A stretch of 64,000 bases of DNA, taken from the NCBI RefSeq assembly GCF_023715685.1, contig NZ_JAMBOQ010000002.1, positions 1,054,001-1,118,000 on the forward strand, in the 5' to 3' direction. Positions 50,507 through 60,889 of this stretch are shown here, one piece after another. A model generated the notes under the pieces. That model was given only the letters and a program-made list of their open reading frames with translations. It ran no database searches and was not told where the DNA came from. Every line of letters starts with the position of its first letter. The stretch's first letter is position 1. Position numbers and translations under genes: made by a program. The DNA is from Priestia aryabhattai. GTDB taxonomy: Bacteria; Bacillota; Bacilli; Bacillales; Bacillaceae_H.

Positions 50507-50583
50507 TCCCCCTCTTAACTATTTTTTCAAAAATAAGCTCCACAGATCGTTTACTCCTTTCTGCTTCTTATAAAATTGTATCA

Positions 50584-50605
50584 ATAGTATAAAAAAGTAT
50601 ACTAT
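50584..50605. promoter_or_regulatory. Palindrome 1 upstream of the nitroreductase gene
   Basis: Perfect 8-base arms ATAGTATA / TATACTAT with a 6-base spacer, about 170 bases before the gene. With palindrome 2 it forms a pair, as in genes controlled by HxlR/DUF24 redox regulators. Confidence 0.4.
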
Positions 50606-50689
50606 ACAACAAAAATGTGCGTACTTGTTAGAGTGATTTATATGATTTATGATAAATCTGCAAACGAACTTTATGGCCATTTGTATGTT

Positions 50690-50704
50690 AACTAACTGTT
50701 AGTT
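50690..50704. promoter_or_regulatory. Palindrome 2 upstream of the nitroreductase gene
   Basis: AACTAACTGTTAGTT is a perfect 15-base palindrome about a central T. It is 72 bases before the ATG, near where the promoter should be. Confidence 0.45.
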
Positions 50705-50776
50705 GTATGCTATATAGGGTATAGGTTACTCTAAACAGTTCATTACTAAATATTTTTATAGAAAGGTTGTTTACAC

Positions 50777-51448
50777 ATGAACAATACAGATAAAAAACAA
50801 GAAATTTTAGACGCATTTAACTTTCGGCATGCTACAAAAGAGTTTGATCCAACAAAGAAAATTTCCGATGAAGATTTTCAATTCATTTTAGAAACGGGGC
50901 GCTTATCTCCTAGCTCAGTAGGTTACGAGCCATGGAAATTTTTAGTCGTTGAAAATGAAGATTTAAAGGAAAAATTAAAAGCTGTTTCGTGGGGAGCACA
51001 AGGCCAAATTCCTACAGCAAGTCATTTTGTTATTATTCTTTCTCGCACAGACGCAAGATATGACTCTGAATATGTATTGGATCTTCAGAAAAACGTAAAA
51101 GAAATGCCGGATGATGTATTAGAGACATTAATGCCTCGTTATAAAGCTTTCCAAGAAAATGATTTTCACTTGTTTGAAAGCAAGCGAGCGCTATTTGATT
51201 GGGCTAGCAAACAATCTTATATTGCACTAGCTAATATGATGACATCAGCTGCTCAAATTGGTATTGATTCTTGTCCAATTGAAGGGTTTAACTATGACCA
51301 AGTACATGAAATTCTAAAAGAAGAAGATTTACTAGAAGACGGTAAGTTTGACATTTCCGTTATGGTTGCGTTCGGCTACCGAATTCATGAACCTAAACGC
51401 GCCAAGACAAGAAGAAGTATGGATCAAGTTGTGCAGTGGGTAAAATAA
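50777..51448 (+). CDS. NAD(P)H nitroreductase, YfkO/HypO-like
   Basis: Flavoprotein of 223 residues of the nitroreductase family: FNFRHATKEFDPTKKISDEDF at the N-terminus, GRLSPSSVGYEPWKFLVVEN (FMN-binding), KQSYIALANMMTSAAQIGIDSCPIEGF, and FGYRIHEPKRAKTRRSMDQVV at the end. It resembles B. subtilis YfkO (HypO), an oxidoreductase induced by disulfide and hypochlorite stress through HypR. The paired palindromes upstream fit similar regulation. Single gene with its own terminator. Confidence 0.88.
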   Translation: MNNTDKKQEILDAFNFRHATKEFDPTKKISDEDFQFILETGRLSPSSVGYEPWKFLVVENEDLKEKLKAVSWGAQGQIPTASHFVIILSRTDARYDSEYVLDLQKNVKEMPDDVLETLMPRYKAFQENDFHLFESKRALFDWASKQSYIALANMMTSAAQIGIDSCPIEGFNYDQVHEILKEEDLLEDGKFDISVMVAFGYRIHEPKRAKTRRSMDQVVQWVK

Positions 51449-51453
51449 TAAAC

Positions 51454-51493
51454 AAAAAAGAAGGGATGACAGCAATGTCAGCCCTTCTTTTTT
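51454..51493. terminator. Bidirectional terminator
   Basis: AAAAAAGAAGGG-TGAC... paired with GTCA-CCCTTCTTTTTT, between the convergent nitroreductase gene and a small minus-strand gene. Confidence 0.88.
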
Positions 51494-51765
51494 ATATCTT
51501 TATATGCTGCTATAAAGTCAGCAGGATCGGTATGTATTGTATAAGCGAACATCCCTTGATTTGTATGTAAATATAAAAAGCCATTGTCTTTTGAAACGCA
51601 TTTGTAAGAGATGTCAAATACGCTGTTAATGTGGAAGCAATCATTCTGTGTTTGAATACTATCAGCATATAAGTACATGTCTTTTGAATGCTGAATCGTC
51701 ACCTTTTGTGTTCGTTTCATTTTTCTTTCAATGTATGTATAAGGAATTATAGAAATAATGCTCAT
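51478..51765 (-). CDS. Hypothetical protein
   Basis: About 95 residues from an ATG at 51765; the start is uncertain (a shorter start at 51720 and longer ones exist). The sequence from KRTQKVTIQHSKDMYLYADSIQ to FAYTIHTDPADFIAAYKDIKKKG alternates short strands and ends in a helix, which recalls small bacterial PH-like domains such as SunI/YnzG, but the match is only by eye. It has a GGAGAG site upstream. Function unknown. Confidence 0.5.
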   Translation of the reverse strand: MSIISIIPYTYIERKMKRTQKVTIQHSKDMYLYADSIQTQNDCFHINSVFDISYKCVSKDNGFLYLHTNQGMFAYTIHTDPADFIAAYKDIKKKG

Positions 51766-51849
51766 AGCGCAGCTCACGCTCTCCTTCCTCATTAATATTT
51801 TTCTTTTGAAGGATAAAACATCTCGGTAACAAAACTCTACCACTTACCA

Positions 51850-51888
51850 AAAAACAATTCCAGAAATACTCTTTCTGGAATTGTTTTT
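51850..51888. terminator. Terminator of the GerP-like gene
   Basis: Perfect 17-base stem AAAAACAATTCCAGAAA / TTTCTGGAATTGTTTTT with a 5-base loop; works in both directions. Confidence 0.88.
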
Positions 51889-52105
51889 AAGGTTGTTGCT
51901 CTTTATTTTCTTCACCTTTACAAAAGTCGATATTACTGTTTGTCATGGAGGCAATAGCAGGAGAGACATTTCCAAACGAAAAACAAGCTCCTACCGATTT
52001 TGTATTTGCCGTGTGGCTATTTTGTACAACACAGCCTACGCTTACATTCGAGTTGTCTTTTAACCCGTTAGTCACGATATTCTCAATGTTAATAATACAG
52101 CCCAT
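51887..52105 (-). CDS. Small protein, possibly GerPA/GerPF-like spore protein
   Basis: 72-residue protein MGCIINIENIVTNGLKDNSNVSVGCVVQ..., rich in Asn, Ser, Gly and Val. The later SVGACFSFGNVSPAIASMTNSNID segment resembles, loosely, the glycine/asparagine pattern of GerPA and GerPF spore-permeability proteins. GAGGTG lies 5 bases before the ATG, and a sigma-K-like box CATACGTTA (minus strand, 52138-52130) with ACA 15 bases upstream precedes it, which supports a spore role. Family assignment is tentative. Confidence 0.5.
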   Translation of the reverse strand: MGCIINIENIVTNGLKDNSNVSVGCVVQNSHTANTKSVGACFSFGNVSPAIASMTNSNIDFCKGEENKEQQP

Positions 52106-52223
52106 TTTAACACCTCTTTCGTTTCTATTAACGTATGTCAGCTCTCCATATATGTATAGGATGTTCGCCTATTAATGATAAGTTGTTTGTTGCGAAATAG
52201 AAAAAAAGAATCTTCGTATACCC

Positions 52224-52264
52224 TTTAAGTAGAGAAGACACTAAAATGATGTCTTCTCCTTAAG
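52224..52264 (-). terminator. Hairpin after the aldolase gene
   Basis: Arms CTTTAAGTAGAGAAGACA and TGTCTTCTCCTTAAG pair imperfectly over about 14 bases; just past the aldolase stop. T tract is weak. Confidence 0.55.
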
Positions 52265-52269
52265 TGAAT

Positions 52270-52938
52270 TCAACTTTTTACAGCTTTTTCCCAGTCTGAT
52301 GCAAATTTTTCAATTCCTTGTTCTGTTAACGGGTGTTTTACTAGTTGTTCAATTACGGCATACGGAATGGTCGCAATATGAGCCCCAGCAAGAGCTACTC
52401 GTGTGACGTGATCTGGGTGTCTGACTGACGCTGCTATAATTTGTGAGTCAATGTGTTGAATTCGAAATAGCTCTGCAATTCGGGATACCAGATAAACACC
52501 GTCTTCTGAAATATCGTCTAAGCGCCCTAAAAATGGCGATACGTATGTGGCGCCAGCACGAGCTGCTAGAAGCGCTTGATTCACTGTGAAAATTAACGTG
52601 ACGTTTGTTTTTACGCCCTTTTTAGCTAGATAACGGGTTGCTTCCAATCCAGCAATGGTCATAGGAAGTTTAATCGTTATATTTTTGTCTCCTCCATTAA
52701 TTTTTATAAGCTCTTCTGCTTGAGTAATCATGTCATCTGCTGTTACTGTGTCAGGCGTGACTTCTGCTGAAACGGATTCTACTTCCGGGACGGTTTTTAA
52801 AATTTCCTCGATGCGATCTTCAAACTTCACGCCTTCTTTAGCTACTAGCGAAGGGTTTGTGGTAACACCTGATAATACCCCAATTTTATATGCTTTTTTA
52901 ATATCTTCTAGGTTAGCTGTATCAATAAAAAATTTCAT
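52270..52938 (-). CDS. fsa: Transaldolase-like fructose-6-phosphate aldolase
   Basis: Protein of 222 residues of the small transaldolase/FSA family: [45 protein letters not shown] with the Schiff-base lysine, [31 protein letters not shown], and ASVRHPDHV. Members act either as transaldolase or as fructose 6-phosphate aldolase (dihydroxyacetone plus glyceraldehyde 3-phosphate); sequence alone does not settle which. Stand-alone gene. Confidence 0.88.
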   Translation of the reverse strand: MKFFIDTANLEDIKKAYKIGVLSGVTTNPSLVAKEGVKFEDRIEEILKTVPEVESVSAEVTPDTVTADDMITQAEELIKINGGDKNITIKLPMTIAGLEATRYLAKKGVKTNVTLIFTVNQALLAARAGATYVSPFLGRLDDISEDGVYLVSRIAELFRIQHIDSQIIAASVRHPDHVTRVALAGAHIATIPYAVIEQLVKHPLTEQGIEKFASDWEKAVKS

Positions 52939-53170
52939 CATTTATTCCTCCACTTGTTATGTTAAAAATAACTTGTTTATGGGCTTTTTTGCATAACTTT
53001 ATATTCAAATGGAATTGCCCTATTCATATTGTCTTCATAAAATAAAATTTATTTCCTTTCAAATGCTGTATGTTTTTCTCCAAGTTTTCCCATGGTTGAA
53101 CTTAGTAAGAATAACTTCTATTTGCATGTATCATACTAATGACGTTGAAAAATTTCGCATATATTCCACT

Positions 53171-53200
53171 AAAAAACCTCCAGCATTTATGCTGAAGGTT
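53171..53200 (-). terminator. Terminator of the phosphoesterase gene
   Basis: AACCTTCAGCAT / GCTGGAGGTT type stem, followed by T6 on the minus strand. Confidence 0.82.
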
Positions 53201-53210
53201 GAGATACATT

Positions 53211-53957
53211 CTATTCTTGATTTTTTAGTCCTCTATAGCGAGCTGTTTTTAATTCCTGAACGTAGGGTTCAAAGTCCGGCATCTCTACAGCTCTCGCCAA
53301 TTCGATAGCTTTTTCAATATCGTATGGAATACGCACAAATTGCATAGAAAATGCTGAAGGACTTTCGCCTTGATCATTTCCTTCTAAGATAAGATAGGAA
53401 GCTTGTGGTAAATCAAGCGGGTTCCCTACACTTCCTACATTACATAGCGTTTTCCCTTTAATATGTTGAATAAATGCATTATGTACATCTCCGTAACAGA
53501 TGACATCCGGCTCTCTTGACCCTTTTATATTTTCCGTATATTCCGTATTGGCAAATAGACTAAGGCGCTTTTCAAGTGAATCCCAAGGTTGAATTCGGTC
53601 ATAAAGACTTCTAGGTGAAGCGTGAAACATTCTAATTAATTTCCCGCTCATCATAAACTCAACGGAAAAAGGAAGTTCCCTTAAATATGCCTCTTGGTTT
53701 GGACTTAACTTCTTTTGATGCCATTTTAACGCTTCAAATTCCGCAGGCTTTGTAATGAAGTCATCCCAGTTCCCCATTACTGTTACTTCGCACTTTTCTT
53801 TTATGATCTCAATCGCTTTACTTGAATCCGGTCCTTTTCCTACTAAATCACCTAGACAAATGATGCGATGGATATCTCGTTGTTGTATGTCAGCTAAAAC
53901 TGCTTCTAATGCAGGAAGATTTCCGTGGATATCTGAAATAACAGCAATTTTGTCCAT
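53211..53957 (-). CDS. Calcineurin-like metallophosphoesterase
   Basis: Protein of 248 residues with the metallophosphoesterase motifs: ISDIHGNLPAL (DxH) at residue 6, CLGDLVGKGPDSS (GDxxxxG), MGNWDDFI (GNHD-like, with W for H), and CYGDVHNAF and NVGSVGNPLDLP late. Members of this YfcE-like branch are small phosphodiesterases, some acting on nucleotides. The start at 53957 follows GGAGG by 5 bases. Substrate unknown. Confidence 0.86.
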   Translation of the reverse strand: MDKIAVISDIHGNLPALEAVLADIQQRDIHRIICLGDLVGKGPDSSKAIEIIKEKCEVTVMGNWDDFITKPAEFEALKWHQKKLSPNQEAYLRELPFSVEFMMSGKLIRMFHASPRSLYDRIQPWDSLEKRLSLFANTEYTENIKGSREPDVICYGDVHNAFIQHIKGKTLCNVGSVGNPLDLPQASYLILEGNDQGESPSAFSMQFVRIPYDIEKAIELARAVEMPDFEPYVQELKTARYRGLKNQE

Positions 53958-54104
53958 TGATTCCTCCACTCCTTTTCCATATGTATGTACTCAATCCTTT
54001 TCTTTATTATAACATTTTATAATAAGACCGTTTACTAAAACGGGGCCTCTTCATTTAACAAACAATGGTATGATTCGAATGGATATAAAAGGGAGGAATA
54101 AGAA

Positions 54105-54161
54105 GTGTATTTTTATGAATCAATAAGAAATCTATCTTCCTTATTTATTAACATAAAATAA
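54105..54161 (+). CDS. Possible micro-ORF or gene remnant
   Basis: 18 codons from GTG at 54105 (MYFYESIRNLSSLFINIK), 8 bases past a strong GGGAGG site and ending inside the terminator stem that begins at 54150. It could be a tiny leader, a remnant of a deleted gene or chance. Otherwise the 307 bases between the phosphoesterase start and nprM stop hold only terminator hairpins. Confidence 0.25.
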   Translation: MYFYESIRNLSSLFINIK

Positions 54162-54207
54162 AGGAGTACTGTAATATATTTATACGAGTACTCCTTTATT
54201 TTATGTT
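54150..54207. terminator. Long hairpin downstream of nprM
   Basis: Perfect 21-base inverted repeat AACATAAAATAAAGGAGTACT and its complement, 16-base loop, with T-rich flanks. Probably terminates nprM transcripts and anything coming from the plus strand. Confidence 0.8.
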
Positions 54208-54218
54208 AGGTAGTGTAG

Positions 54219-54253
54219 AGAGTCGACAGATACCTCATTTATCCTGCGACTCT
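54219..54253 (-). terminator. Second hairpin after nprM
   Basis: GAGTCGACAG / CCTGCGACTC, 10-base arms with two mismatches, 12 bases past the nprM stop. With the following long hairpin it makes a tandem 3' end. Confidence 0.5.
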
Positions 54254-54264
54254 TGTTTTATAAT

Positions 54265-56467
<2,203 letters not shown>

Positions 56468-56599
56468 TTATTTCAAGCATGTACAACCAACGATAACTAA
56501 TAAAACAAATAGTACAACGATTAATGCAAAACTGCCACCGTAACTACCGTAGCCGCCGTAACCATAACTACCGCCGTAACCCCAGTTGTAAAATCCCAT
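56468..56599 (-). CDS. YjcZ-family sporulation peptide
   Basis: 43-residue peptide MGFYNWGYGGSYGYGGYGSY... then a single hydrophobic helix FALIVVLFVLLVIVGCTCLK. The tyrosine/glycine-rich head and membrane tail are typical of the YjcZ/SscA-like sporulation peptides of Bacillus. GGAGGTG precedes the ATG, and a sigma-K/sigma-E-like CATATGCTA box lies upstream on the same strand. Too short for usual gene finders. Confidence 0.85.
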   Translation of the reverse strand: MGFYNWGYGGSYGYGGYGSYGGSFALIVVLFVLLVIVGCTCLK

Positions 56600-56686
56600 T
56601 TCACTTCACCTCCGTAGCCTGTTTACTCTATAGCATATGTACAGGCTAGAAAAAATGCTCGCCCATTTATCGCCCTTTTATGACTA

Positions 56687-56718
56687 TAAAAAAGCTGCCT
56701 TTTTCAAAGCAGCTTTTA
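56687..56718 (-). terminator. Terminator of the small membrane protein gene
   Basis: AAAAGCTGCTTT / AAGGCAGCTTTT stem with a 5-base loop and a T tract on the minus strand. Confidence 0.82.
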
Positions 56719-56735
56719 AGATGATGGAAATTAAC

Positions 56736-56948
56736 TTATTTACTTTTAGAAGCTTGTTCTTTAAAGCGAAGTATGTAATACGGAACAATACAAATAACCG
56801 CCAAAATAAGAGCCGTTAAACTAACTATGCGGGGATTATTAAGCCCAAAAGAATAGTCTCCAAAAGATGCTCCAATCGCAATAATAGCAAAAATAATATA
56901 CAGAATACGAAATATGTTAATCCACTTTTTCTGTTTAATCGTAACCAC
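56736..56948 (-). CDS. Small two-helix membrane protein
   Basis: About 70 residues with two membrane helices (IFRILYIIFAIIAIGASFG and ALILAVICIVPYYILRF) and a basic tail. The start is unclear: the GTG at 56948 overlaps the AAAGGAG site, while the best-spaced codon is ATT (56937-56939, IKQKKW), three codons on. No ATG follows in the conserved part. Function unknown. Confidence 0.6.
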   Translation of the reverse strand: MVTIKQKKWINIFRILYIIFAIIAIGASFGDYSFGLNNPRIVSLTALILAVICIVPYYILRFKEQASKSK

Positions 56949-57037
56949 TCCTTTGCTTATTTTACTCCAACATAGAATATTATAACTTTACTAAACAACT
57001 TGTTGCAAAATTTCTTCTGTCTTTAACTGATTACCTT

Positions 57038-57508
57038 TTATTCTAACGGTAAACAAATTTCCACACTCGTCTCTTTGTTTACTTCACTTTCAATACTAAG
57101 AGTTCCTTTATGCTGTTGGATAATATTAAAGCAGATCATTAACCCTAACCCGATGCCGTCTTCTTTAATACTGTAAAATGGTTCACCTAAATGTTTGATT
57201 CGATCTTTTGAAATTCCTACACCTTCATCAATAATTTGAATATGATTGTTGTCCTTTTGTCTCAGCTCAACTTTAATTTCTCCTCCGGAAGGCATTGCTT
57301 CAATCGCATTCTTAAGAACATTTATAAACACCTGTTTCATTTGATTGCTTTCACAATATACAAAAGGCATTTCTCCATATGAGTCAAGTGCAATAAAGAT
57401 GTTTTTCATGTTTGCTTGAGGCTGCAGCAAAAATATCCGTATTGCAATCATAATGCTGACAAAAAATGAGAAAATACATAAGTTAACAAATAATCCGCTA
57501 CTAATCAC
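57038..57508 (-). CDS. Histidine-kinase ATPase fragment with one membrane helix
   Basis: 156 residues: a hydrophobic segment (residues 5-28, LFVNLCIFSFFVSIMIAIRIFLL) joined directly to LQPQANMKNIFIAL, which in sporulation kinases lies after the phospho-acceptor (HisKA) domain. The ATPase boxes are intact: QVFINVLKNAIEAMPSGG, DEGVGISKDRI and GIGLGLMICFNIIQQHKG. The HisKA domain and its histidine are absent. It has a GTG start with AAGGAG upstream. Most simply an in-frame internal deletion of a KinB/KinD-type gene; a real stand-alone ATPase is the alternative. Confidence 0.72.
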   Translation of the reverse strand: MISSGLFVNLCIFSFFVSIMIAIRIFLLQPQANMKNIFIALDSYGEMPFVYCESNQMKQVFINVLKNAIEAMPSGGEIKVELRQKDNNHIQIIDEGVGISKDRIKHLGEPFYSIKEDGIGLGLMICFNIIQQHKGTLSIESEVNKETSVEICLPLE

Positions 57509-57599
57509 GCCTTTTATTTCTCCTTTACTTGTACATAGACATTAAAAAATTCCCTTATATAGAGAGTGTAACATGAATAGGCGCAACTCTTTCTAAAAT

Positions 57600-57645
57600 A
57601 ATAAAAAAACTAGTCTCGCCCGAGGCAAGACTAGTTTTTTTATTA
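57600..57645. terminator. Terminator after the small lysine-rich protein gene
   Basis: AATAAAAAAACTAGTCT-GCC / GGC-AGACTAGTTTTTTTATT, one of the strongest hairpins in the window, active in both directions. Confidence 0.9.
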
Positions 57646-57909
57646 TCTATGTTGGTCTTGATACATAGGTCCTTCTGAAATCATATTGCTTTCGGAAACG
57701 TACGTAGGATCTGAATGTGCATCTTTATTTAGGCTAGCATTTACCTGTTGTTTTTTAGATAAACTTGAAAGTTTGACTTTAGTACTTCGAACAAGTCCTT
57801 TTACTTTTCGACGTTTCGCAGCATCACTTAATATATAAGACGTAATGCCGACTCCTACCGTTGATAGCGTAATACCTGATATCAATGCTTTTTGTTTTCG
57901 TTTTTTCAT
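57643..57909 (-). CDS. Small basic protein with one membrane helix
   Basis: 88 residues from the ATG at 57909 (GAAGGAG 5 bases upstream): MKKRKQKALISGITLSTVGVGITSYILSDAAKRRKVKGLV. The N-terminal hydrophobic segment could be an anchor; the rest is basic and then serine-rich. I do not recognise a family. It follows the GH25 gene by about 60 bases on the same strand and may be co-transcribed with it. Confidence 0.6.
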   Translation of the reverse strand: MKKRKQKALISGITLSTVGVGITSYILSDAAKRRKVKGLVRSTKVKLSSLSKKQQVNASLNKDAHSDPTYVSESNMISEGPMYQDQHR

Positions 57910-57971
57910 AATTGCTCCTTCCTTGTACCTTTTTTGAATCTTACAATAACTTTTCCCTCTCAGGTAATTTC

Positions 57972-58868
57972 TCAAACCTGATTATTCAGATTATTCACTT
58001 CTTTAACGAGACGCAGCAGTGTGTCAGCTCCTGCTATCCCATCCGAAAAAAGGCCACAGCGATCCTGGAATTTTTTCACTGCCGCGATTAATTCCTCTCC
58101 GTAGAAACCGTCTGCTCCAAACTTTGGAAGAGAAAAACCTAGTGCAAGTAAATTTTGTTGAATTTGTTTGACTCCTATCCCTTTATCACCTTTGGAATAA
58201 ACAAAGGGCCCTTTTGTATTATTCGTCACAGAGAGATTCGTCGTAACTTCTTTAAAAAAAGAGTAGTCCATTTCGTTTATATCCACATTTGTAGGAATTC
58301 CTTTTACTCGGCCAGAATCAGTATACTGAAACATTGCCCATCGCTGCCATTGACTTAGGTCTCCAGGGTGTTGCATACCGCCTTGTCTGTTGGCTGCACT
58401 ATATCTTGCTACCCACAAAGGATACTTACTCATTTCATTTGTAAAAAAAGTTTTAGCAAAATGATAGTTCGTATATACGATAGGCTTAATCCCTGTTGTT
58501 TGGTGAACATGCTCGAGCCAGCTTACGGCAAAGCGAGAAACAAATTCTTTGGATTTTTTCTTATCTTCTTCTAGATCCAAACACGGCGGAAGGTCTAGTT
58601 TCATTTGTCCAAGCTGATTAATAAAAAAAGCAGCTTCTTTCTCTGGATTATTTGTACAGTGAGCATAATGATAAAATCCTACTCTCAAGCCCGCATTTTT
58701 AGCACCTATATAATTTTCATAGGATTTAGGGTCTACAAAAGTTGCGCCTTCTGTTAACTTTATATATACCCCTTTTACTGAGGTGTTTTTTAATTCTTTC
58801 CAATTAATGATTCCTTGATGATGAGAAACGTCGAGAATAATAGGATTATTTGGATGTCGCCTTTGCAT
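57972..58868 (-). CDS. GH25 lysozyme with peptidoglycan-binding domain
   Basis: Protein of 298 residues. Residues 10-205 are a glycoside hydrolase family 25 muramidase: IILDVSHHQGIINW (catalytic Asp), YIKLTEGATFVDP, FYHYAH, PCLDLEEDKK (catalytic Glu pair), VYTNYHF, and FQYTDSGRVKGI. Residues 225-295 are a PG_binding_1 domain (GVKQIQQNLLALGF...DGFYGEELIAAVKKFQ). No signal peptide is seen, as in phage endolysins and some spore or autolysin enzymes; no phage genes surround it. Confidence 0.88.
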   Translation of the reverse strand: MQRRHPNNPIILDVSHHQGIINWKELKNTSVKGVYIKLTEGATFVDPKSYENYIGAKNAGLRVGFYHYAHCTNNPEKEAAFFINQLGQMKLDLPPCLDLEEDKKKSKEFVSRFAVSWLEHVHQTTGIKPIVYTNYHFAKTFFTNEMSKYPLWVARYSAANRQGGMQHPGDLSQWQRWAMFQYTDSGRVKGIPTNVDINEMDYSFFKEVTTNLSVTNNTKGPFVYSKGDKGIGVKQIQQNLLALGFSLPKFGADGFYGEELIAAVKKFQDRCGLFSDGIAGADTLLRLVKEVNNLNNQV

Positions 58869-58914
58869 AGTTTTCACCTCTTTTGCTAGCTTCTTTATGT
58901 ATACGACGAATACT

Positions 58915-59133
58915 TTAAAACCCCTGTTTTTCCGGACCCTGATATTCTTTTATAACAATGTGTAAAACGTTGCTCATTTGAATAGCTAAATAAGCTTCGT
59001 GTTTTTCGTCATAATAACGATACCATCCTTGCGTATGAATAATAGATTCCTCAAGCTCTTTTACATTTTCTGATTCAACCAATGTACTGATTGATTTTTC
59101 ATTCCCAAAATAAAACTTCACTTCGTACGTCAC
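58915..59133 (-). CDS. Hypothetical small protein
   Basis: 72 residues starting at a GTG (59133) with GGAGG 7 bases upstream: MTYEVKFYFGNEKSISTLVES. Alternating beta and helical pattern, no cysteine, no membrane segment. Family not recognised. It lies just upstream of the GH25 gene and may share its transcript. Upstream, 59170-59204 is a perfect 13-base inverted repeat of unknown role. Confidence 0.6.
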   Translation of the reverse strand: MTYEVKFYFGNEKSISTLVESENVKELEESIIHTQGWYRYYDEKHEAYLAIQMSNVLHIVIKEYQGPEKQGF

Positions 59134-59169
59134 TTGAATTCCTCCTTTATAAACACGTAAATACCCTAA

Positions 59170-59204
59170 TTACACTTGCTTGAATCCAGCGCAAGCAAGT
59201 GTAA
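59170..59204. repeat. Inverted repeat upstream of the 72-residue gene
   Basis: Perfect arms TTACACTTGCTTG / CAAGCAAGTGTAA separated by 9 bases. It lies between fumC and the small gene and could be a second fumC terminator or an operator for the small gene. Confidence 0.4.
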
Positions 59205-59248
59205 AACTTCTTTTAGTCCGCAATTTCTTTTTATATGTTTATTTTATT

Positions 59249-59289
59249 AAAAGAAGCCAAGCACTCTGAGCTGCTTGGCTTCTTTTTTT
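59249..59289 (-). terminator. Terminator of fumC
   Basis: AAAGAAGCCAAGCA / TGCTTGGCTTCTTT with an 8-base loop, directly after the stop codon. Confidence 0.9.
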
Positions 59290-60667
59290 ATTTTGATGGA
59301 TGAATCATATTAGCAGGATTTACCCATTGCTCAAATTGTTCTTCTGTCAGAAGGCCTGTTTTGACCGCTGCTTCTTTTAATGTCGTTCCTTCTTGATGAG
59401 CAAGCTTGGCGATTTTAGCTGCATTTTCATAACCAATGTGCGGATTTAATGCTGTTACAAGCATAAGAGAATTTTCTAGATTATGCTGAATCTTTTCTTT
59501 GTTGGGTTCAATTCCTACTGCACATTTATCGTTAAAAGCCTGCATGGAATCTGTCAGCAGTCTGACTGATTGTAGAAAATTATAAATAATAACCGGCTTA
59601 AACACATTTAATTCAAAGTTTCCTTGACTAGCCGCAATGCCAATCGTCACGTCATTCCCTAACACTTGTGCAGAAACCATTGTTAGAGCTTCACTTTGAG
59701 TTGGATTTACTTTCCCAGGCATAATAGAACTTCCTGGTTCGTTAGCAGGAATTGTAATTTCGCCTAATCCACTCCGAGGGCCGCTTGCCAGCCAGCGTAC
59801 GTCATTGGCGATTTTCATTAAGTCAGCAGCTAACGCTTTGATTGCACCGTGGGCATAGACTACTTGATCGTGACTTGTTAATGCATGAAATTTATTAGGT
59901 GCTGAGATAAATGTTTTTCCAAGCGTGCTGCTGATTTCTTTCGCTACTTCATCGCCGAAGTCAGGATGTGCATTTATCCCCGTTCCAACAGCTGTACCGC
60001 CAATAGCTAGCTCCTTCATATACTCTACGCTTTGTTTAATCATTTCTTCATTCTTTTCGAGCATGTGGTGCCATCCACTAATTTCTTGTCCTAGTGTTAG
60101 CGGTGTAGCATCTTGTAAATGGGTTCTTCCTATTTTAATAATATCTTTAAACTGCTCTTGCTTCGCAGCGAACGTTTCTTTTAATGTTTTTAGAGCAGGC
60201 AATAATTTATCTTCGACTTCTAGTACGGCTGCAATATGAAGAGCTGTAGGAAAAGTATCGTTAGAGCTTTGTGACATATTCACATCATCATTTGGATGAA
60301 GCGTTTCGTCGCCATTTATTAGCTGGTTTCCTCGGTGGGAAATCACTTCATTTACATTCATGTTTGATTGCGTTCCGCTTCCTGTCTGCCATACCACTAA
60401 AGGAAAATGTTCATTCCATTTCCCTTCAATAATTTCGTTAGCAGCTTGCACGATGGCTTCGGATTTCCTTGCTGATAGTTTGCCTAGTTTATGATTACTA
60501 ATAGCCGCACTTTTCTTCAAAACCGCAAAAGCGCTTATTACTTCAATTGGCATTTTTTCAATCCCTATTGGAAAGTTTTCTTTACTTCTTTGCGTCTGCG
60601 CTCCCCATAGTTTATCTTCTGCCACTTTGATTTCTCCAATTGAATCTCTTTCGATACGATAGCTCAT
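59288..60667 (-). CDS. fumC: Fumarate hydratase class II
   Basis: Protein of 459 residues of the fumarase/aspartase superfamily: [62 protein letters not shown], and the signature [15 protein letters not shown] that carries the catalytic serine loop. Length and LQDATP motif indicate oxygen-stable FumC rather than aspartase or argininosuccinate lyase. TCA-cycle enzyme in the cytoplasm. Stand-alone gene. Confidence 0.94.
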   Translation of the reverse strand: MSYRIERDSIGEIKVAEDKLWGAQTQRSKENFPIGIEKMPIEVISAFAVLKKSAAISNHKLGKLSARKSEAIVQAANEIIEGKWNEHFPLVVWQTGSGTQSNMNVNEVISHRGNQLINGDETLHPNDDVNMSQSSNDTFPTALHIAAVLEVEDKLLPALKTLKETFAAKQEQFKDIIKIGRTHLQDATPLTLGQEISGWHHMLEKNEEMIKQSVEYMKELAIGGTAVGTGINAHPDFGDEVAKEISSTLGKTFISAPNKFHALTSHDQVVYAHGAIKALAADLMKIANDVRWLASGPRSGLGEITIPANEPGSSIMPGKVNPTQSEALTMVSAQVLGNDVTIGIAASQGNFELNVFKPVIIYNFLQSVRLLTDSMQAFNDKCAVGIEPNKEKIQHNLENSLMLVTALNPHIGYENAAKIAKLAHQEGTTLKEAAVKTGLLTEEQFEQWVNPANMIHPSK

Positions 60668-60836
60668 AGTTAGAACTCCTTTTCAATATTTTCTTTACCT
60701 ATTAGTATTGATTATATGGATGAATTTCATGACATGATAACAATTATTCATTGTTGAAAATTCCCTTTTTTCTATTTTTTAAACGGGCTTAGCGTCTTTG
60801 ATTATTTAGCTCATAGTTTATTTTGATTTTATAATA

Positions 60837-60877
60837 CAAAAAAAGATCTGAAGAATACGCTCTTCAGATCTTTTTTA
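60837..60877 (-). terminator. Terminator of the InhA-type protease gene
   Basis: AAAAGATCTGAAGA / TCTTCAGATCTTTT with a 6-base loop, a T run on the minus strand and the stop codon immediately before. Confidence 0.9.
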
Positions 60878-60889
60878 ATACGTCCAATT

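Noticed and set aside
53009..53308. Plus-strand frame of 99 codons between the aldolase and phosphoesterase genes
   Set aside because: Runs through a terminator and into the phosphoesterase gene on the other strand; no ribosome site.
57972..58868. Prophage endolysin as part of a phage region
   Set aside because: No holin, tail or integrase genes nearby; neighbours are ordinary chromosomal genes.
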